Positions 39,599 to 48,103 of a stretch of 64,000 bases of DNA are shown piece after piece. This DNA is from Actinacidiphila rubida (lineage in GTDB: Bacteria > Actinomycetota > Actinomycetes > Streptomycetales > Streptomycetaceae): NCBI RefSeq assembly GCF_900110255.1, contig NZ_FODD01000012.1, positions 124,001-188,000 on the forward strand, written 5' to 3'. Every line of letters begins with the position of its first letter. The first letter of the stretch is position 1. Both the position numbers and the translations under genes were made by a program. The notes beneath the pieces were generated by a model. The model saw only the letters and a program-made list of their open reading frames with translations. It was not told the DNA's origin and searched no databases.

Positions 39599-41233
39599 CT
39601 ACCGCGCCGGTCCGCTCACGTAGGCGACGTTCTGCATCATGCCGAGGTCTTCGTGGTGGAGCTGGTGGCAGTGGGCGACGGTGCGGCCGGTGAAGTCCTC
39701 GTACCGGACGAGGAAGGTGACGGACTGGCCGGGGGTGCCGCCGGCCAGGCCGATGGTGTCGTGCCAGACCGGCGGGTCCAGGCGCAGGCCGTTCCGGTGG
39801 GTGACGAGGAACTGGTTGGTGTGCAGGTGGAACGGGTGGTTGTGGACGGGCGCCGTCTCGTCGGTGCGGACGGTCCAGCGTTCGGTCGTGCCCAGCCGCA
39901 GGGTGTGGTTGACGTAGGCGGGGTCGAACAGGCCGTGGGCCGGGTCCCGCCTCAGGTCGCCGCCGTGGTGTGCCGCGGGGGTGGCGTGGGTGCCCAGGAT
40001 GCGAAAGGCGTTGGGGAACGCCCCGGGGAAGACGGCGGGGTCGGTGTGGAAGACCACCTCGCGGTCCGCGCCGGCGTGGGCCACGTCGCTCTCGTCGAGG
40101 AACGGCCGGCCCTGCGGCAGGGAGTCGGGCAGGCCCATGGGCGGCTCCACGGGCTCGCCCGCCACCTCGATCGTCATCAACGGCACCGGCACGCCCGCCG
40201 CGCGCAGCTCGAACCGTCCCGCCGTACCGGCGCGGACCAGGACGTCGGCGCGGTTGCCCATCGCCATCTCCAGCGCCCGCACGGACACGGGCGTGGGGAA
40301 GGTGACGCCGTCCTGGGCGATCTGATGCATCGCCAGTCCTCCGCCCGGGCCGGTGACCTGCACCCGCAGGGCGGTGAACGCGGTCGCGGCCACCAGCCGC
40401 CATCGCTGGACCTCCCCCGGGCGCAGCGTGAGCGTCGGGTTGGCGGCGCCGTTGACGGTGAAGACGGAGGGCGCCGTGGTCAGCCAGTCCCCTGAGGTGA
40501 AGGCGGGGACCCTGCCGCCCCGCACCTTCAGCTCGTTGACGCAGACCACGACGTCGGCGGCGGCCCTGATCTCCGGGACGTCGTCGACGTCGCCCTCCAC
40601 GATGACCACCCCGGCCATACCGCCGGCGATCTGCTCCGCGGTGGCCCCGTGCAGGTGCGGGTGGTACCAGTACGTTCCGGCCGGGTGATCGGCCGGCACA
40701 TGGATCGTCGAGGAGTACCGCGGCTCGGGCATGCCGGCGGCGACCTCCTCGGGGGTGCGCGGCGCGAACTCGCGCAGCACGTTGTCGGCCTCCCCCGACG
40801 GGCACACATGCATCCCGTGCGTGTGCAGGTTGAAGCTGTTCGGGTGGTGCGGAACGTTGTGCCCGCCGTGGTGCGGCGCGTTGGGCGGCAGGCCGTTGAC
40901 ATGCGTCAGCCGCAGCGTCTGTCCGCCGCGAACCCGCAGCGTCGGCCCGGGGATCGCCCGGTTGTACGCGCGGGTGAGGACCGGGCCGTACCCCGGGACC
41001 CTGACCTGGCTGAACCGGACATCGAGCACCTGCTCCACCACCGGCGCCACCCAGCCGCCCGCCCGCGGCGCGGACACCACCACCGGCTGCGGAAATTCCT
41101 CGCGCGCCGCCCCCGCCGCCCCCGCCGCCGCCCCCGCGGCCCGGCCGGCGGCACCGCCCTCGACCGCAGCAGCCAAGCCGGCCCCCGCGGCCGCCCTCAA
41201 CACCGACCGACGAGTCATCCCATGTACGCCCAT
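39599..41233 (-). CDS. Tat-exported multicopper oxidase
   Basis: The 544-residue protein begins with a twin-arginine signal (MTRRSVLRAAAGAG) shortly after ATG 41233, so it is exported folded. All four copper motifs are present: SFNLHTHGMHVCP, TYWYHPHLHG, HNHPFHLHTNQF and AHCHQLHHEDLGMM, the last giving the type 1 His-Cys-His with an axial Met. Family activities include laccase, phenol and metal oxidation. ATG 41218, directly at MTRRSV, is an alternative start. It stands alone on its strand, with the VOC fusion 120 bp downstream. Confidence 0.92.
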   Translation of the reverse strand: MGVHGMTRRSVLRAAAGAGLAAAVEGGAAGRAAGAAAGAAGAAREEFPQPVVVSAPRAGGWVAPVVEQVLDVRFSQVRVPGYGPVLTRAYNRAIPGPTLRVRGGQTLRLTHVNGLPPNAPHHGGHNVPHHPNSFNLHTHGMHVCPSGEADNVLREFAPRTPEEVAAGMPEPRYSSTIHVPADHPAGTYWYHPHLHGATAEQIAGGMAGVVIVEGDVDDVPEIRAAADVVVCVNELKVRGGRVPAFTSGDWLTTAPSVFTVNGAANPTLTLRPGEVQRWRLVAATAFTALRVQVTGPGGGLAMHQIAQDGVTFPTPVSVRALEMAMGNRADVLVRAGTAGRFELRAAGVPVPLMTIEVAGEPVEPPMGLPDSLPQGRPFLDESDVAHAGADREVVFHTDPAVFPGAFPNAFRILGTHATPAAHHGGDLRRDPAHGLFDPAYVNHTLRLGTTERWTVRTDETAPVHNHPFHLHTNQFLVTHRNGLRLDPPVWHDTIGLAGGTPGQSVTFLVRYEDFTGRTVAHCHQLHHEDLGMMQNVAYVSGPAR

Positions 41234-41440
41234 AGCCGGACAATCTAGAACAGGCCCGCCGGACCCTCCCGCCCGCCGCACCGGTCCCGCCCGGTACGGC
41301 ACGGGGCCGTAGGTTCGGGTGACGACGCCCGGGTCCGCTCAGGGCGCGGGCCGGATGCCGGAGACGTGTGGGCAGCATCCGGGAGTTGGTGGCCGGCGAC
41401 ACTGGCCGGGCCCGGCGCTCGTCCGTGCAATGGTGGCCGT

Positions 41441-42262
41441 ATGCATGACGAGGTGAGGTTCGCGCCCGATCTGTACCAGGGGACATCCGGTCACTACGAC
41501 CGGTTCCGGCTCCCCTACCCCGACGCGATGATCGACGATCTCCTGCGCCGGGCGGCCCCGTCCGGGGACGGACGCTTGCTCGACCTCGCTTGCGGCACCG
41601 GCCAGCTCGCCTTCCCCCTCGGCGACCGGTTCGCCGACGTCTGGGCCGTGGATGCCGAGGCCGACATGACCCGGGTGGTCCGCGCCCAGGCCGTCGCCGC
41701 CCAGGCCGACCACGTCCGAACGGTCACCGTCAGCGCCGAGGAACTGCGGGCCGAGCCGGGCAGCTTCGAGCTGATCGTCATCGGCAACGCCTTCCACCGG
41801 CTCCGCCGCGACCTGGTCGCCCAACGCGCCCACGCCTGGCTCAAGCCCGGTGGCTGCCTGGCCCTGTGCTGGTCAACCTCCCCGTGGGCGGGCCCCAGGG
41901 ACTGGCAGCACGCACTCGCCGCCCTGCTCCGCACGTGGCAGGACGCCCTCGGCGTGGCCAGCCGCGTCCCGGCCGGCTGGGAGCAGGCACGCCAGCAGGA
42001 TCCCGACCACGAGGTGCTGTCCCGTGCCGGGTTCGCGCCCGTCGAACGACACGAGTTCACTGTCGAACACCGCTGGACGATCCCTGAACTCGCCGGCCAC
42101 ATCCGGTCGACATCGTTCCTTCCGCCCGCCGCGCTCGGGGACCACGCCGCCGAGTTCGACGCCGCACTCTCCACCGAGCTCACCCCCTACGCAGGCGACG
42201 GCAGCCTCACCGACCCGGTCGGCTTCGCCTACGAACTGACCCGCAGGCCCGGGCCGGCGTGA
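41441..42262 (+). CDS. Class I SAM-dependent methyltransferase
   Basis: The 273-residue protein has the SAM-binding motif I LLDLACGTGQLAF, motif II WAVDAEADM and a motif IV region FELIVIGNAFHRL. It resembles ubiquinone/menaquinone-type and small-molecule methyltransferases. ATG 41441 has only a weak ribosome site (GGTGG); the longer frame to 41366 lies in the promoter region. It is divergent from the oxidase, and no pathway is evident from its neighbours. Confidence 0.82.
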   Translation: MHDEVRFAPDLYQGTSGHYDRFRLPYPDAMIDDLLRRAAPSGDGRLLDLACGTGQLAFPLGDRFADVWAVDAEADMTRVVRAQAVAAQADHVRTVTVSAEELRAEPGSFELIVIGNAFHRLRRDLVAQRAHAWLKPGGCLALCWSTSPWAGPRDWQHALAALLRTWQDALGVASRVPAGWEQARQQDPDHEVLSRAGFAPVERHEFTVEHRWTIPELAGHIRSTSFLPPAALGDHAAEFDAALSTELTPYAGDGSLTDPVGFAYELTRRPGPA

Positions 42263-42450
42263 GAGCGGAGCAGCCCTCGCTCCACCTGGGCGAGTGCCCG
42301 GTCCCCACCCAGCCGATCGGACACCACCTGGTGAACCCGCTCGACAGCGGCCTCGCGAGGTCGCGGGCGCCTAGCCGGGGGCCGGGCGCCTGCCGCGGTG
42401 TCTGCTGCCGGTCGGTCGACTCGTGGCGTTCGGTGCGCGGTCGGCTTTTC
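42263..42450. other. Gap between methyltransferase and cold-shock promoter
   Basis: No gene is supported in this stretch. Minus-strand translation gives a short gene-like run (AVERVHQVVSDRLGGD) without start or context, perhaps a remnant or chance. The right end, rich in T (GGCTTTTCCGTGCTACC), leads into the cold-shock promoter. Confidence 0.5.
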
Positions 42451-42540
42451 CGTGCTACCTTGATGATCAGTTGCAGTTGTGGTTCCCAAGACTTCAAGTG
42501 CTCCCACCACCCTTGGTGGTGCGAGCACTTTTGTTTTATC
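42451..42540 (+). promoter_or_regulatory. Cold-shock gene promoter and hairpin leader, copy 1
   Basis: CGTGCTACCTT contains a likely -10 (TACCTT). GTTGCAGTT follows at 42470, and then a hairpin: AAGTGCTC (42496-42503) pairs with GAGCACTT (42523-42530) and CACCACC (42505-42511) with GGTGGTG (42515-42521). TTTTGTTTT follows directly, the form of an intrinsic terminator. It sits about 90 nt before the start codon, so it could be a conditional terminator. The leader at 45795 shares the CGTGCTAC and GTTGCAGTT blocks. Confidence 0.65.
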
Positions 42541-42628
42541 CGGGTCTGTTTCCCGGGCGGGGCAATCATCGCGGCGACGCGGAGGCCGCGGAGTGCGGTC
42601 CCGGGTACTGCCCCGAAGGAGATATGAC

Positions 42629-42832
42629 ATGGCTACTGGCACCGTGAAGTGGTTCAACTCGGAAAAGGGCTTCGGCTTCATCGAGCAGGACGGCGGCGGC
42701 CCCGACGTCTTCGCCCACTACTCGAACATCGCCTCCTCCGGCTTCCGTGAGCTCCAGGAAGGCCAGAAGGTGAACTTCGACGTCACGCAGGGCCAGAAGG
42801 GCCCGCAGGCGGAGAACATCGTTCCCGCCTGA
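42629..42832 (+). CDS. Cold-shock protein (CspA family), copy 1
   Basis: The 67-residue OB-fold nucleic-acid chaperone has RNP1 KGFGFIEQ and RNP2 VFAHYS. It starts [10 protein letters not shown] at ATG 42629 with GAAGGAG 7 nt upstream. Such proteins melt RNA structure after temperature downshift. It has a hairpin leader and is followed by its own terminator. The DEAD-box helicase is next. Confidence 0.96.
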   Translation: MATGTVKWFNSEKGFGFIEQDGGGPDVFAHYSNIASSGFRELQEGQKVNFDVTQGQKGPQAENIVPA

Positions 42833-42849
42833 CGTTCGACACACGCGGT

Positions 42850-42887
42850 AGGCCGGGGCCCGCACCTTGGGGTGCGGACCCCGGCCT
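42850..42887 (+). terminator. Terminator of cold-shock gene 1
   Basis: Seventeen-bp arms AGGCCGGGGCCCGCACC (42850-42866) and 42871-42887, with a single mismatch, enclose a TTGG loop 17 bp after the stop codon. Confidence 0.8.
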
Positions 42888-43169
42888 GTCGCTGTTGGCA
42901 CGACCCCCGCAGCAGGGGCACCGCGGTCGACGACGACCGCGCCCACCTCATCGGAGACCACCGGGGCGCACCCGCCCGCCGGCCTCCCGTCACCGCGTTC
43001 GCTGTCGCCTCTCCCGTGCGGCGGCCCCACAGCGGTCATCCCTTCCGGAGCGTCCCGGCACCCGTTGCCCCTCCGGACCTTGTTCCTGTCAACGGTCCGT
43101 CCTTGCGATTCCCCCGCGTGTGGTTGCCGCCCGGAATTCCTCGACGTGCCGCACCGAGGAAGGCTTCGC
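42888..43169 (+). other. Leader region of the DEAD-box helicase gene
   Basis: About 280 bp carry no gene. A perfect 8-bp hairpin (CGCGGTCG at 42922-42929, loop ACGA, complement at 42934-42941) may belong to a long leader, as is common for cold-induced helicases. The promoter was not placed. GAGGAAGG lies 6 nt before ATG 43170. Confidence 0.5.
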
Positions 43170-44714
43170 ATGAAGCGCACCACCATCCGTACGCAGGACC
43201 CGTCGTTCCGCACCCGTTCGAAGAGCTCCAGCGGCCAGTTCGGCGGTCCCCGCGACAACCGCCGCCCCGGCCAGGGCCGTTCGGCCTCGGGCCGCCCGGC
43301 CGCGCCGCAGGGCGAGTTCGCCCTGCCCGTCACCGTCACCCCCGCCCTCCCGGCGGTGGACGCGTTCGCCGCGCTGGACATGCCGGACCGGCTGCTGGCG
43401 GAACTCGTGCACCAGGGCATCACCGTCCCGTTCCCCATCCAGGCCGCCACGCTGCCCAACGCCCTGGCCGGCCGCGACGTACTGGGGCGGGGCCGCACCG
43501 GGTCGGGCAAGACGCTCGCCTTCGGGCTGGCGCTGCTGGCCCGTACCGCCGGGCAGCGCGCCGAACCCCGGCAGCCGCTGGCCCTGGTCCTGGTCCCCAC
43601 CCGGGAACTGGCCCAGCAGGTCACCGACGCGCTCACCCCGTACGCCAGGAGCTGCCGTCTGCGGCTCACCACGGTCGTCGGCGGCTTGTCGATCGGCCGG
43701 CAGGCGGGCGCGCTGCGCGGCGGGGTGGAGGTCGTCGTGGCCACGCCGGGGCGGCTCAAGGACCTGATCGACCGCGGTGCATGCCGGCTCGACCGCGTCG
43801 CGATCACTGTGCTGGACGAAGCCGACCAGATGGCGGACATGGGCTTCATGCCCCAGGTCACGGCACTGCTCGACCAAGTACGGCCCGGCGGCCAGCGCAT
43901 GCTGTTCTCCGCCACCCTCGACCGCAACATCGACCTGCTGGTCCGCCGCTACCTCTCCGACCCGGTCGTCCACTCCGTCGACCCCTCGGCGGGCGCGGTC
44001 ACCGCGATGGAGCACCACGTCCTGCAGGTCCACCAGGCCGACAAGTACGCGACCACGACGGAGATCGCGGCCCGCGACGGCCGGGTCATGATGTTCCTGG
44101 ACACCAAACACGCGGTCGACCACCTCACCCAGCACCTGCTCAACAGCGGCGTGCGCGCCGCCGCGCTGCACGGCGGCAAGTCACAGTCGCAGCGCACCCG
44201 CACGCTGGCCCAGTTCAAGACCGGTCACGTCACCGTGCTGGTGGCCACCAACGTGGCCGCCCGCGGCATCCACGTCGACAACCTCGACCTGGTCGTCAAC
44301 GTCGACCCGCCGAGCGACCACAAGGACTACCTGCACCGGGGCGGCCGCACCGCCCGCGCCGGCGAGTCCGGCACCGTCGTCACCCTGGTCCTGCCCAGCC
44401 AGCGCCGCGGCGTCAGCCGGCTGATGAGCACCGCCGGCATCACCCCCCGGACCACCCAGGTCCGGTCCGGCGAGGCCGAACTGAGCCGCATCACCGGCGC
44501 CCAGGCGCCGTCCGGCGTCCCCGTCACCGTTGACGCGCCGGTGGCCGAGCGACCCCGGCGCATCGGCGCGCCCGTCCGCGGCCGGGGCGGCCGGCCCGTC
44601 GCGAGCCGCGGTTCCGCCGCAACAGCCCGCGCCCGGAAGGCGACTTCGGCACGGGAGTCCGCGTCCGCGCCCGTGTCCGCGCCCCGGACATCGACGTCGA
44701 CGTCCGCGGCGTGA
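43170..44714 (+). CDS. DEAD-box RNA helicase
   Basis: The 514-residue protein has the RecA-like helicase motifs: a Q-motif region with PIQAATLP, GRTGSGKT (I), PTRELAQQ (Ia), TPGRL (Ib), DEAD (II, LDEADQMADMG), FSAT (III) and HRGGRTARAG (VI). A basic low-complexity N-terminus (about 45 residues) and a basic Arg/Ser/Ala-rich tail after residue 455 probably bind RNA. Its place between two cold-shock genes suggests a cold-adapted RNA remodelling role like CsdA. Confidence 0.95.
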   Translation: MKRTTIRTQDPSFRTRSKSSSGQFGGPRDNRRPGQGRSASGRPAAPQGEFALPVTVTPALPAVDAFAALDMPDRLLAELVHQGITVPFPIQAATLPNALAGRDVLGRGRTGSGKTLAFGLALLARTAGQRAEPRQPLALVLVPTRELAQQVTDALTPYARSCRLRLTTVVGGLSIGRQAGALRGGVEVVVATPGRLKDLIDRGACRLDRVAITVLDEADQMADMGFMPQVTALLDQVRPGGQRMLFSATLDRNIDLLVRRYLSDPVVHSVDPSAGAVTAMEHHVLQVHQADKYATTTEIAARDGRVMMFLDTKHAVDHLTQHLLNSGVRAAALHGGKSQSQRTRTLAQFKTGHVTVLVATNVAARGIHVDNLDLVVNVDPPSDHKDYLHRGGRTARAGESGTVVTLVLPSQRRGVSRLMSTAGITPRTTQVRSGEAELSRITGAQAPSGVPVTVDAPVAERPRRIGAPVRGRGGRPVASRGSAATARARKATSARESASAPVSAPRTSTSTSAA

Positions 44715-44951
44715 CGCTCCTCCCCGATGCCGGCTCGGCCGGCTGCTGACATCGGTGTCCCGCCCTGCCGGACCTGCGAGTTGGCGCCCGGCGCAGGAAG
44801 GGCGGGAGGCCGGGGACCCACCCTGACAAGCGCGTTCGCCCCCGCCGTGACCGCCCCCGCCGCGGCCGCCCCCGCCGCGCTGGTACCGGGGCCGGCCGGC
44901 AGGGCCCGGCCGGCGGGTTCCGACCCCGCTACGAGAGGGGCGGGCGCTCGG

Positions 44952-45218
44952 TCAGCGCCGACGCTGCCGGGCTCCTTCAGCGAATTGCGCGGGCGACTCC
45001 TGAGCGTGATCCGGGTCAGGGTCCGGAGGCCGAGTAGTGTCGACACTGAGGTTGAGGCACGTGCCCGTACCCGTGTCGCCGGCGGGATAGCTGCGCTGCT
45101 CGGTGCTCGCGAACAAGGAACGCAGCGCCTGCGCCACGGTCCTGGCCACATCCGGCGAAGCCGCCGTGATGCGCACCTCGGCGACGCCCTGCTCGGGAAG
45201 GGAGAAATCACGTGTCAT
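44952..45218 (-). CDS. Small conserved hypothetical protein
   Basis: The 88-residue protein begins MTRDFSLPEQGVAEVRITAA and continues VAQALRSLFASTEQRSYPAG and TCLNLSVDTTRPP, giving a plausible beta-alpha-beta core with a disordered charged tail. I recall similar small proteins in other streptomycetes but no known function. ATG 45218 is preferred. It lies alone on the minus strand between the helicase and second cold-shock genes. Confidence 0.6.
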   Translation of the reverse strand: MTRDFSLPEQGVAEVRITAASPDVARTVAQALRSLFASTEQRSYPAGDTGTGTCLNLSVDTTRPPDPDPDHAQESPAQFAEGARQRRR

Positions 45219-45540
45219 GGCTGTCCTCGGCCGGTCGCGGCACCGCTGATCGCGCACCTGTTGTGTCCGGGACAACTCCGCCCGGTCTCGACGCCTTCTC
45301 GCGCAACGCCGGGAGGGGGCCGTCGGCTCCCGTCGCCTCCCGGCCTCGGATTGCGGACGCGGTCGCGGACGCGGTCGCGGACGCGGACGGGCGTGCCTGG
45401 GGATCCGACGACGCACCACCCTTGTATTCCAAGGGCTCCTCGGGATCCTGCACCCGGTCGACCGCCGTCGACAGGCCTCGGCCTGCTCGATTTTCGGTCA
45501 CTCCCCGCTGAAAAGCGGAACTACCAGTGGTCGTCATCAT
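45208..45540 (-). CDS. Possible small hypothetical protein (doubtful)
   Basis: This 110-residue frame begins MMTTTGSSAFQRGVTENRAG and overlaps the start of the 44952-45218 gene by 11 bp, as a co-translated pair might. Against it are an Ala/Ser/Thr low-complexity stretch encoded by 12-bp GCGGACGCGGTC repeats near 45355-45390, a weak ribosome site and mixed third-position GC. It could be real upstream coding or chance. Confidence 0.3.
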   Translation of the reverse strand: MMTTTGSSAFQRGVTENRAGRGLSTAVDRVQDPEEPLEYKGGASSDPQARPSASATASATASAIRGREATGADGPLPALREKASRPGGVVPDTTGARSAVPRPAEDSHDT

Positions 45541-45794
45541 GGAGTGGACCCGTCCCCGGCCGTCGCGCGACGCGTCGGCCGGCATCGCCCTTCATCAAGA
45601 ACCGCGCCCGCATGACAGCCGACGTACAAGAAACTCTCGATACGACCACTCTACAGCTCGGACCAACGGCACGATGCTCACCGTTGGCGTTCTGTGTTCA
45701 TGACCATTCCCGTGCCGGCGGTTCCGGATCACGAGAAACTATCGCAAAGAGATCCTGATCTCGCGCCGCAGGCACTGCCCGTGCCGTCTCCACC
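45541..45794. other. Gap before the second cold-shock promoter
   Basis: About 250 bp with no supported gene or strong repeat. It is somewhat less GC-rich toward the right (GAAACTATCGCAAAGAGATCC), consistent with upstream promoter sequence. Confidence 0.5.
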
Positions 45795-45890
45795 CGTGCT
45801 ACGGTCGCTCACGTTGCAGTTTTGGTACTCATGAGTGCTGTGTGCGCCTGACGGGATGTGACCCTCTGGGCGCATTTCTCTTGTATGGCC
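45795..45890 (+). promoter_or_regulatory. Cold-shock gene promoter and hairpin leader, copy 2
   Basis: CGTGCTACGGT, then GTTGCAGTTTTGGT from 45813, repeats the block order and spacing of the leader at 42451 (CGTGCTAC to GTTGCAGT is 18 versus 19 bp). A hairpin follows (TGCGCC at 45843-45848 with GGCGCA at 45869-45874, inner GGG/CCC), then a pyrimidine tract TTTCTCTTGT. The stem sequence differs from copy 1 but the position and T-rich tail are alike, so structure rather than sequence seems conserved. Confidence 0.6.
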
Positions 45891-45966
45891 ACCAGATGGT
45901 GTCAACGCAGCGACTCCGGGCCCGCAACGTGCGGGTCAGGGAACTGTCCCGACCGGAGGAAACGAC

Positions 45967-46170
45967 ATGGCAATCGGCACCGTGAAGTGGTTCAGCACCG
46001 ATAGGGGCTTCGGCTTCATCGAGCAGGACGGCGGCGGCACCGACGTTTTCGCCCACCACTCGAACATCACGGCCGAGGGATTCCAGGAGCTCCAGGAAGG
46101 CCAGAGGGTGAACTTCGACCTCGTGCAGGGCCGCAAAGGCCTGCAGGCGGAGAACATCGTCCCGGCCTGA
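45967..46170 (+). CDS. Cold-shock protein (CspA family), copy 2
   Basis: The 67-residue paralogue of the protein at 42629 has RNP1 RGFGFIEQ (Arg replacing the usual Lys) and RNP2 VFAHHS. GGAGGAAA precedes ATG 45967. It shares about 70 percent of its residues with copy 1 by eye. It lies upstream of the desaturase, which is read in the same direction. Confidence 0.95.
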   Translation: MAIGTVKWFSTDRGFGFIEQDGGGTDVFAHHSNITAEGFQELQEGQRVNFDLVQGRKGLQAENIVPA

Positions 46171-46353
46171 CCCGGAAAAGGGCATTCACCTTCTCCTCCC
46201 CTCTCTCCGGTGCGGATCCCATTTTTCTCATATTTCCGCACCATCATTTGTTATCCACACCATCATGTGATCGGCTCGTTCTGCGGATCCCCGTGCGCTG
46301 ACCCGGTGCGGAGTTCTTTTCCGGCACGCGCCGCCTTCGAGGAAGACTCCGCC

Positions 46354-47511
46354 ATGCAGGAAACGAAGAACCAGATATCCCTGCCCGCTCCCGGCCGGAC
46401 CCGCATGGGACCCGCGGTCGCGGCAGACGGCCGGGCACCGCACGCGGCCGAACCGGAGAACATACCGAACGGCCAGGGCAGCGACTTCGCGGCGCTGGCC
46501 CGGCGGATCACGGACTCGGGCCTGATGACGCGGCGCCCCGGGTACTACGCCGCCCGGATGGGCGGCCTGGCCGTGCTGTACACGAGTACGTGGGTGGCGT
46601 TCGCGCTGCTCGGGCACACGTGGTGGCAACTGGTGACGGCGGCGGTGCTCGGTGTGCTGTTCGCCCAAGTGGCCCTGGTAGCGCACGACATAGCCCACCG
46701 GCAGGTCTTCCGGCTGCGCCGCCCCAGCGAGGCGGCCGGCCGGATCGCCGGGAATCTGTGCGTGGGCATGAGCTACGGCTGGTGGCAGGACAAGCACACC
46801 CGCCACCACGCCAACCCCAACCACGAGGATCTCGACCCGGACGTGGTGCCCGACGTCCTGGTGTGGTCGCAGGACCAGGCACGGGCGGCCCGCGGCGTGG
46901 CGCGCTGGATCGGTGCCCGCCAGGCGTACTGGTTCTTTCCCCTGCTCACGCTGGAGGGCATGAACCTGCACGTGGCAGGCGTGCGGGCGCTGTTCCGTCC
47001 GGCGTACAAGCAGCGGACCCTGGAGGCGGTCCTGCTTGGCCTGCACATCGTCGGATACGTCGCCGTGCTGCTTCTCGTCCTCGGTCCCCTGCGGGCCCTC
47101 GCGTTCCTCGCCGTGCACCAGGCCGTCTTCGGCGTGTACATGGGCTGCACGTTCGCGCCCAATCACAAGGGCATGCCCACCCTCACGGGCGACGACCGGC
47201 CCGACTTCCTGCGCCGGCAGGTCCTCACCTCGCGCAACGTCCGCGGTGGACGCCTGATCGACGTCGTGCTCGGCGGCCTCAACTACCAGATCGAGCACCA
47301 TCTCTTCCCCAGCATGCCCACCCCGCACCTTCGTCGCGCGCAGCCGATCGTCAGGGCCTACTGCGCCGAAGTCGGCATCCCTTACACCGAGACCGGTCTG
47401 ATCGACTCCTACGCCCAGGCGATGAGGCACCTCCACCACGCGGGGGCGCCCCTGCGTCGACGTCCCCACCCGGAGACGGCCGTGGAGCGCGTCCGGGAAG
47501 AAGCGCGGTAA
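46354..47511 (+). CDS. Membrane fatty acid desaturase
   Basis: The 385-residue di-iron desaturase has the three histidine boxes: HDIAH (VALVAHDIAHRQVF), HTRHH (QDKHTRHHANPNH) and QIEHH (NYQIEHHLFP), with hydrophobic pairs of membrane segments between them. The QxxHH third box is typical of front-end or acyl-lipid desaturases. ATG 46354 follows GAGGAAG; the frame continues upstream but that part looks like leader. Cold-induced desaturation keeps membranes fluid, which fits the neighbouring cold-shock genes. Confidence 0.93.
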   Translation: MQETKNQISLPAPGRTRMGPAVAADGRAPHAAEPENIPNGQGSDFAALARRITDSGLMTRRPGYYAARMGGLAVLYTSTWVAFALLGHTWWQLVTAAVLGVLFAQVALVAHDIAHRQVFRLRRPSEAAGRIAGNLCVGMSYGWWQDKHTRHHANPNHEDLDPDVVPDVLVWSQDQARAARGVARWIGARQAYWFFPLLTLEGMNLHVAGVRALFRPAYKQRTLEAVLLGLHIVGYVAVLLLVLGPLRALAFLAVHQAVFGVYMGCTFAPNHKGMPTLTGDDRPDFLRRQVLTSRNVRGGRLIDVVLGGLNYQIEHHLFPSMPTPHLRRAQPIVRAYCAEVGIPYTETGLIDSYAQAMRHLHHAGAPLRRRPHPETAVERVREEAR

Positions 47512-47522
47512 GGGCGAGCAGG

Positions 47523-47556
47523 CCGGCCCGCCGGTGCACGACGGGCCGGTTATCGT
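47523..47556 (+). promoter_or_regulatory. Hairpin and -10 element before a leaderless GNAT gene
   Basis: CCGGCCCG (47523-47530) and CGGGCCGG (47542-47549) form a hairpin just after the desaturase stop. TATCGT (47551-47556) looks like a -10 box, 7 nt before GTG 47564. The hairpin may terminate the desaturase transcript and also overlap the -35 region. Confidence 0.5.
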
Positions 47557-47563
47557 CGGTACC

Positions 47564-48103
47564 GTGCCAGATGTCTCTGATTCCGCCCCCGCGGCCCCAC
47601 TCACGCTGCGCCCCGCGACGCGCGCCGACCTGCCCGCGGTGCTCGCACTGCTCGCCGACGAGGAGAGGGTGGTGGACCCGGCGTCCCTCGTGGTCGACGA
47701 CGCGTACGAGCGGGCGTTCGCGGCGATCGACGCCGACCCGCGCAACGAGATTCTGGTCCTGGTGGAAGACGTCGACGGTCGGGCCGAGGACAGCGGGGTG
47801 GTGGGCTGTCTGCAGGTGACGTACATTCCGGGGCTGGGCAAGGGCGGGGCCGAGCGGGCCCTGGTCGAGGCGGTGCGGGTCCGCGCGGACCGACGAGGCG
47901 GCGGGCTCGGACGCGACCTGATGGAGCGCACGATCGACCGGGCCCGCACGCGTGGCTGCGGTCTCGTCCAGCTGACCAGCAACAAGCAGCGCGAGGACGC
48001 CCATCGCTTCTACGGCAGGTTGGGCTTCGCGCCCAGTCACGAGGGGTTCAAGCTCACGCTCCGGCCCGGGCCGCTCACAGAGACTTCGCCGCGTCACGGA
48101 TGA
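47564..48103 (+). CDS. GNAT acetyltransferase
   Basis: The 179-residue protein has the GNAT layout: LRPATRADLPAVLALLADEE, the beta4 strand GVVGCLQVTYIPG, the acetyl-CoA loop VRADRRGGGLGRDLM and the C-terminal DAHRFYGRLGFAPSHEGFK. GTG 47564 is chosen because a -10-like TATCGT lies 7 nt before it and no ribosome site is present, suggesting a leaderless mRNA. GTG 47534 is the alternative. Its last 29 bp overlap the convergent hydrolase gene. Confidence 0.82.
   Translation: MPDVSDSAPAAPLTLRPATRADLPAVLALLADEERVVDPASLVVDDAYERAFAAIDADPRNEILVLVEDVDGRAEDSGVVGCLQVTYIPGLGKGGAERALVEAVRVRADRRGGGLGRDLMERTIDRARTRGCGLVQLTSNKQREDAHRFYGRLGFAPSHEGFKLTLRPGPLTETSPRHG

Noticed and set aside
42229..42681. Minus-strand frame opposite the cold-shock promoter
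   Set aside because: It runs through the promoter, hairpin and start of the cold-shock gene and has no recognisable domain.
45355..45390. 12-bp GCGGACGCGGTC repeats considered as a CRISPR-like or binding array
   Set aside because: Units are contiguous with no spacers and few in number. Simple slippage in a GC-rich stretch explains them.
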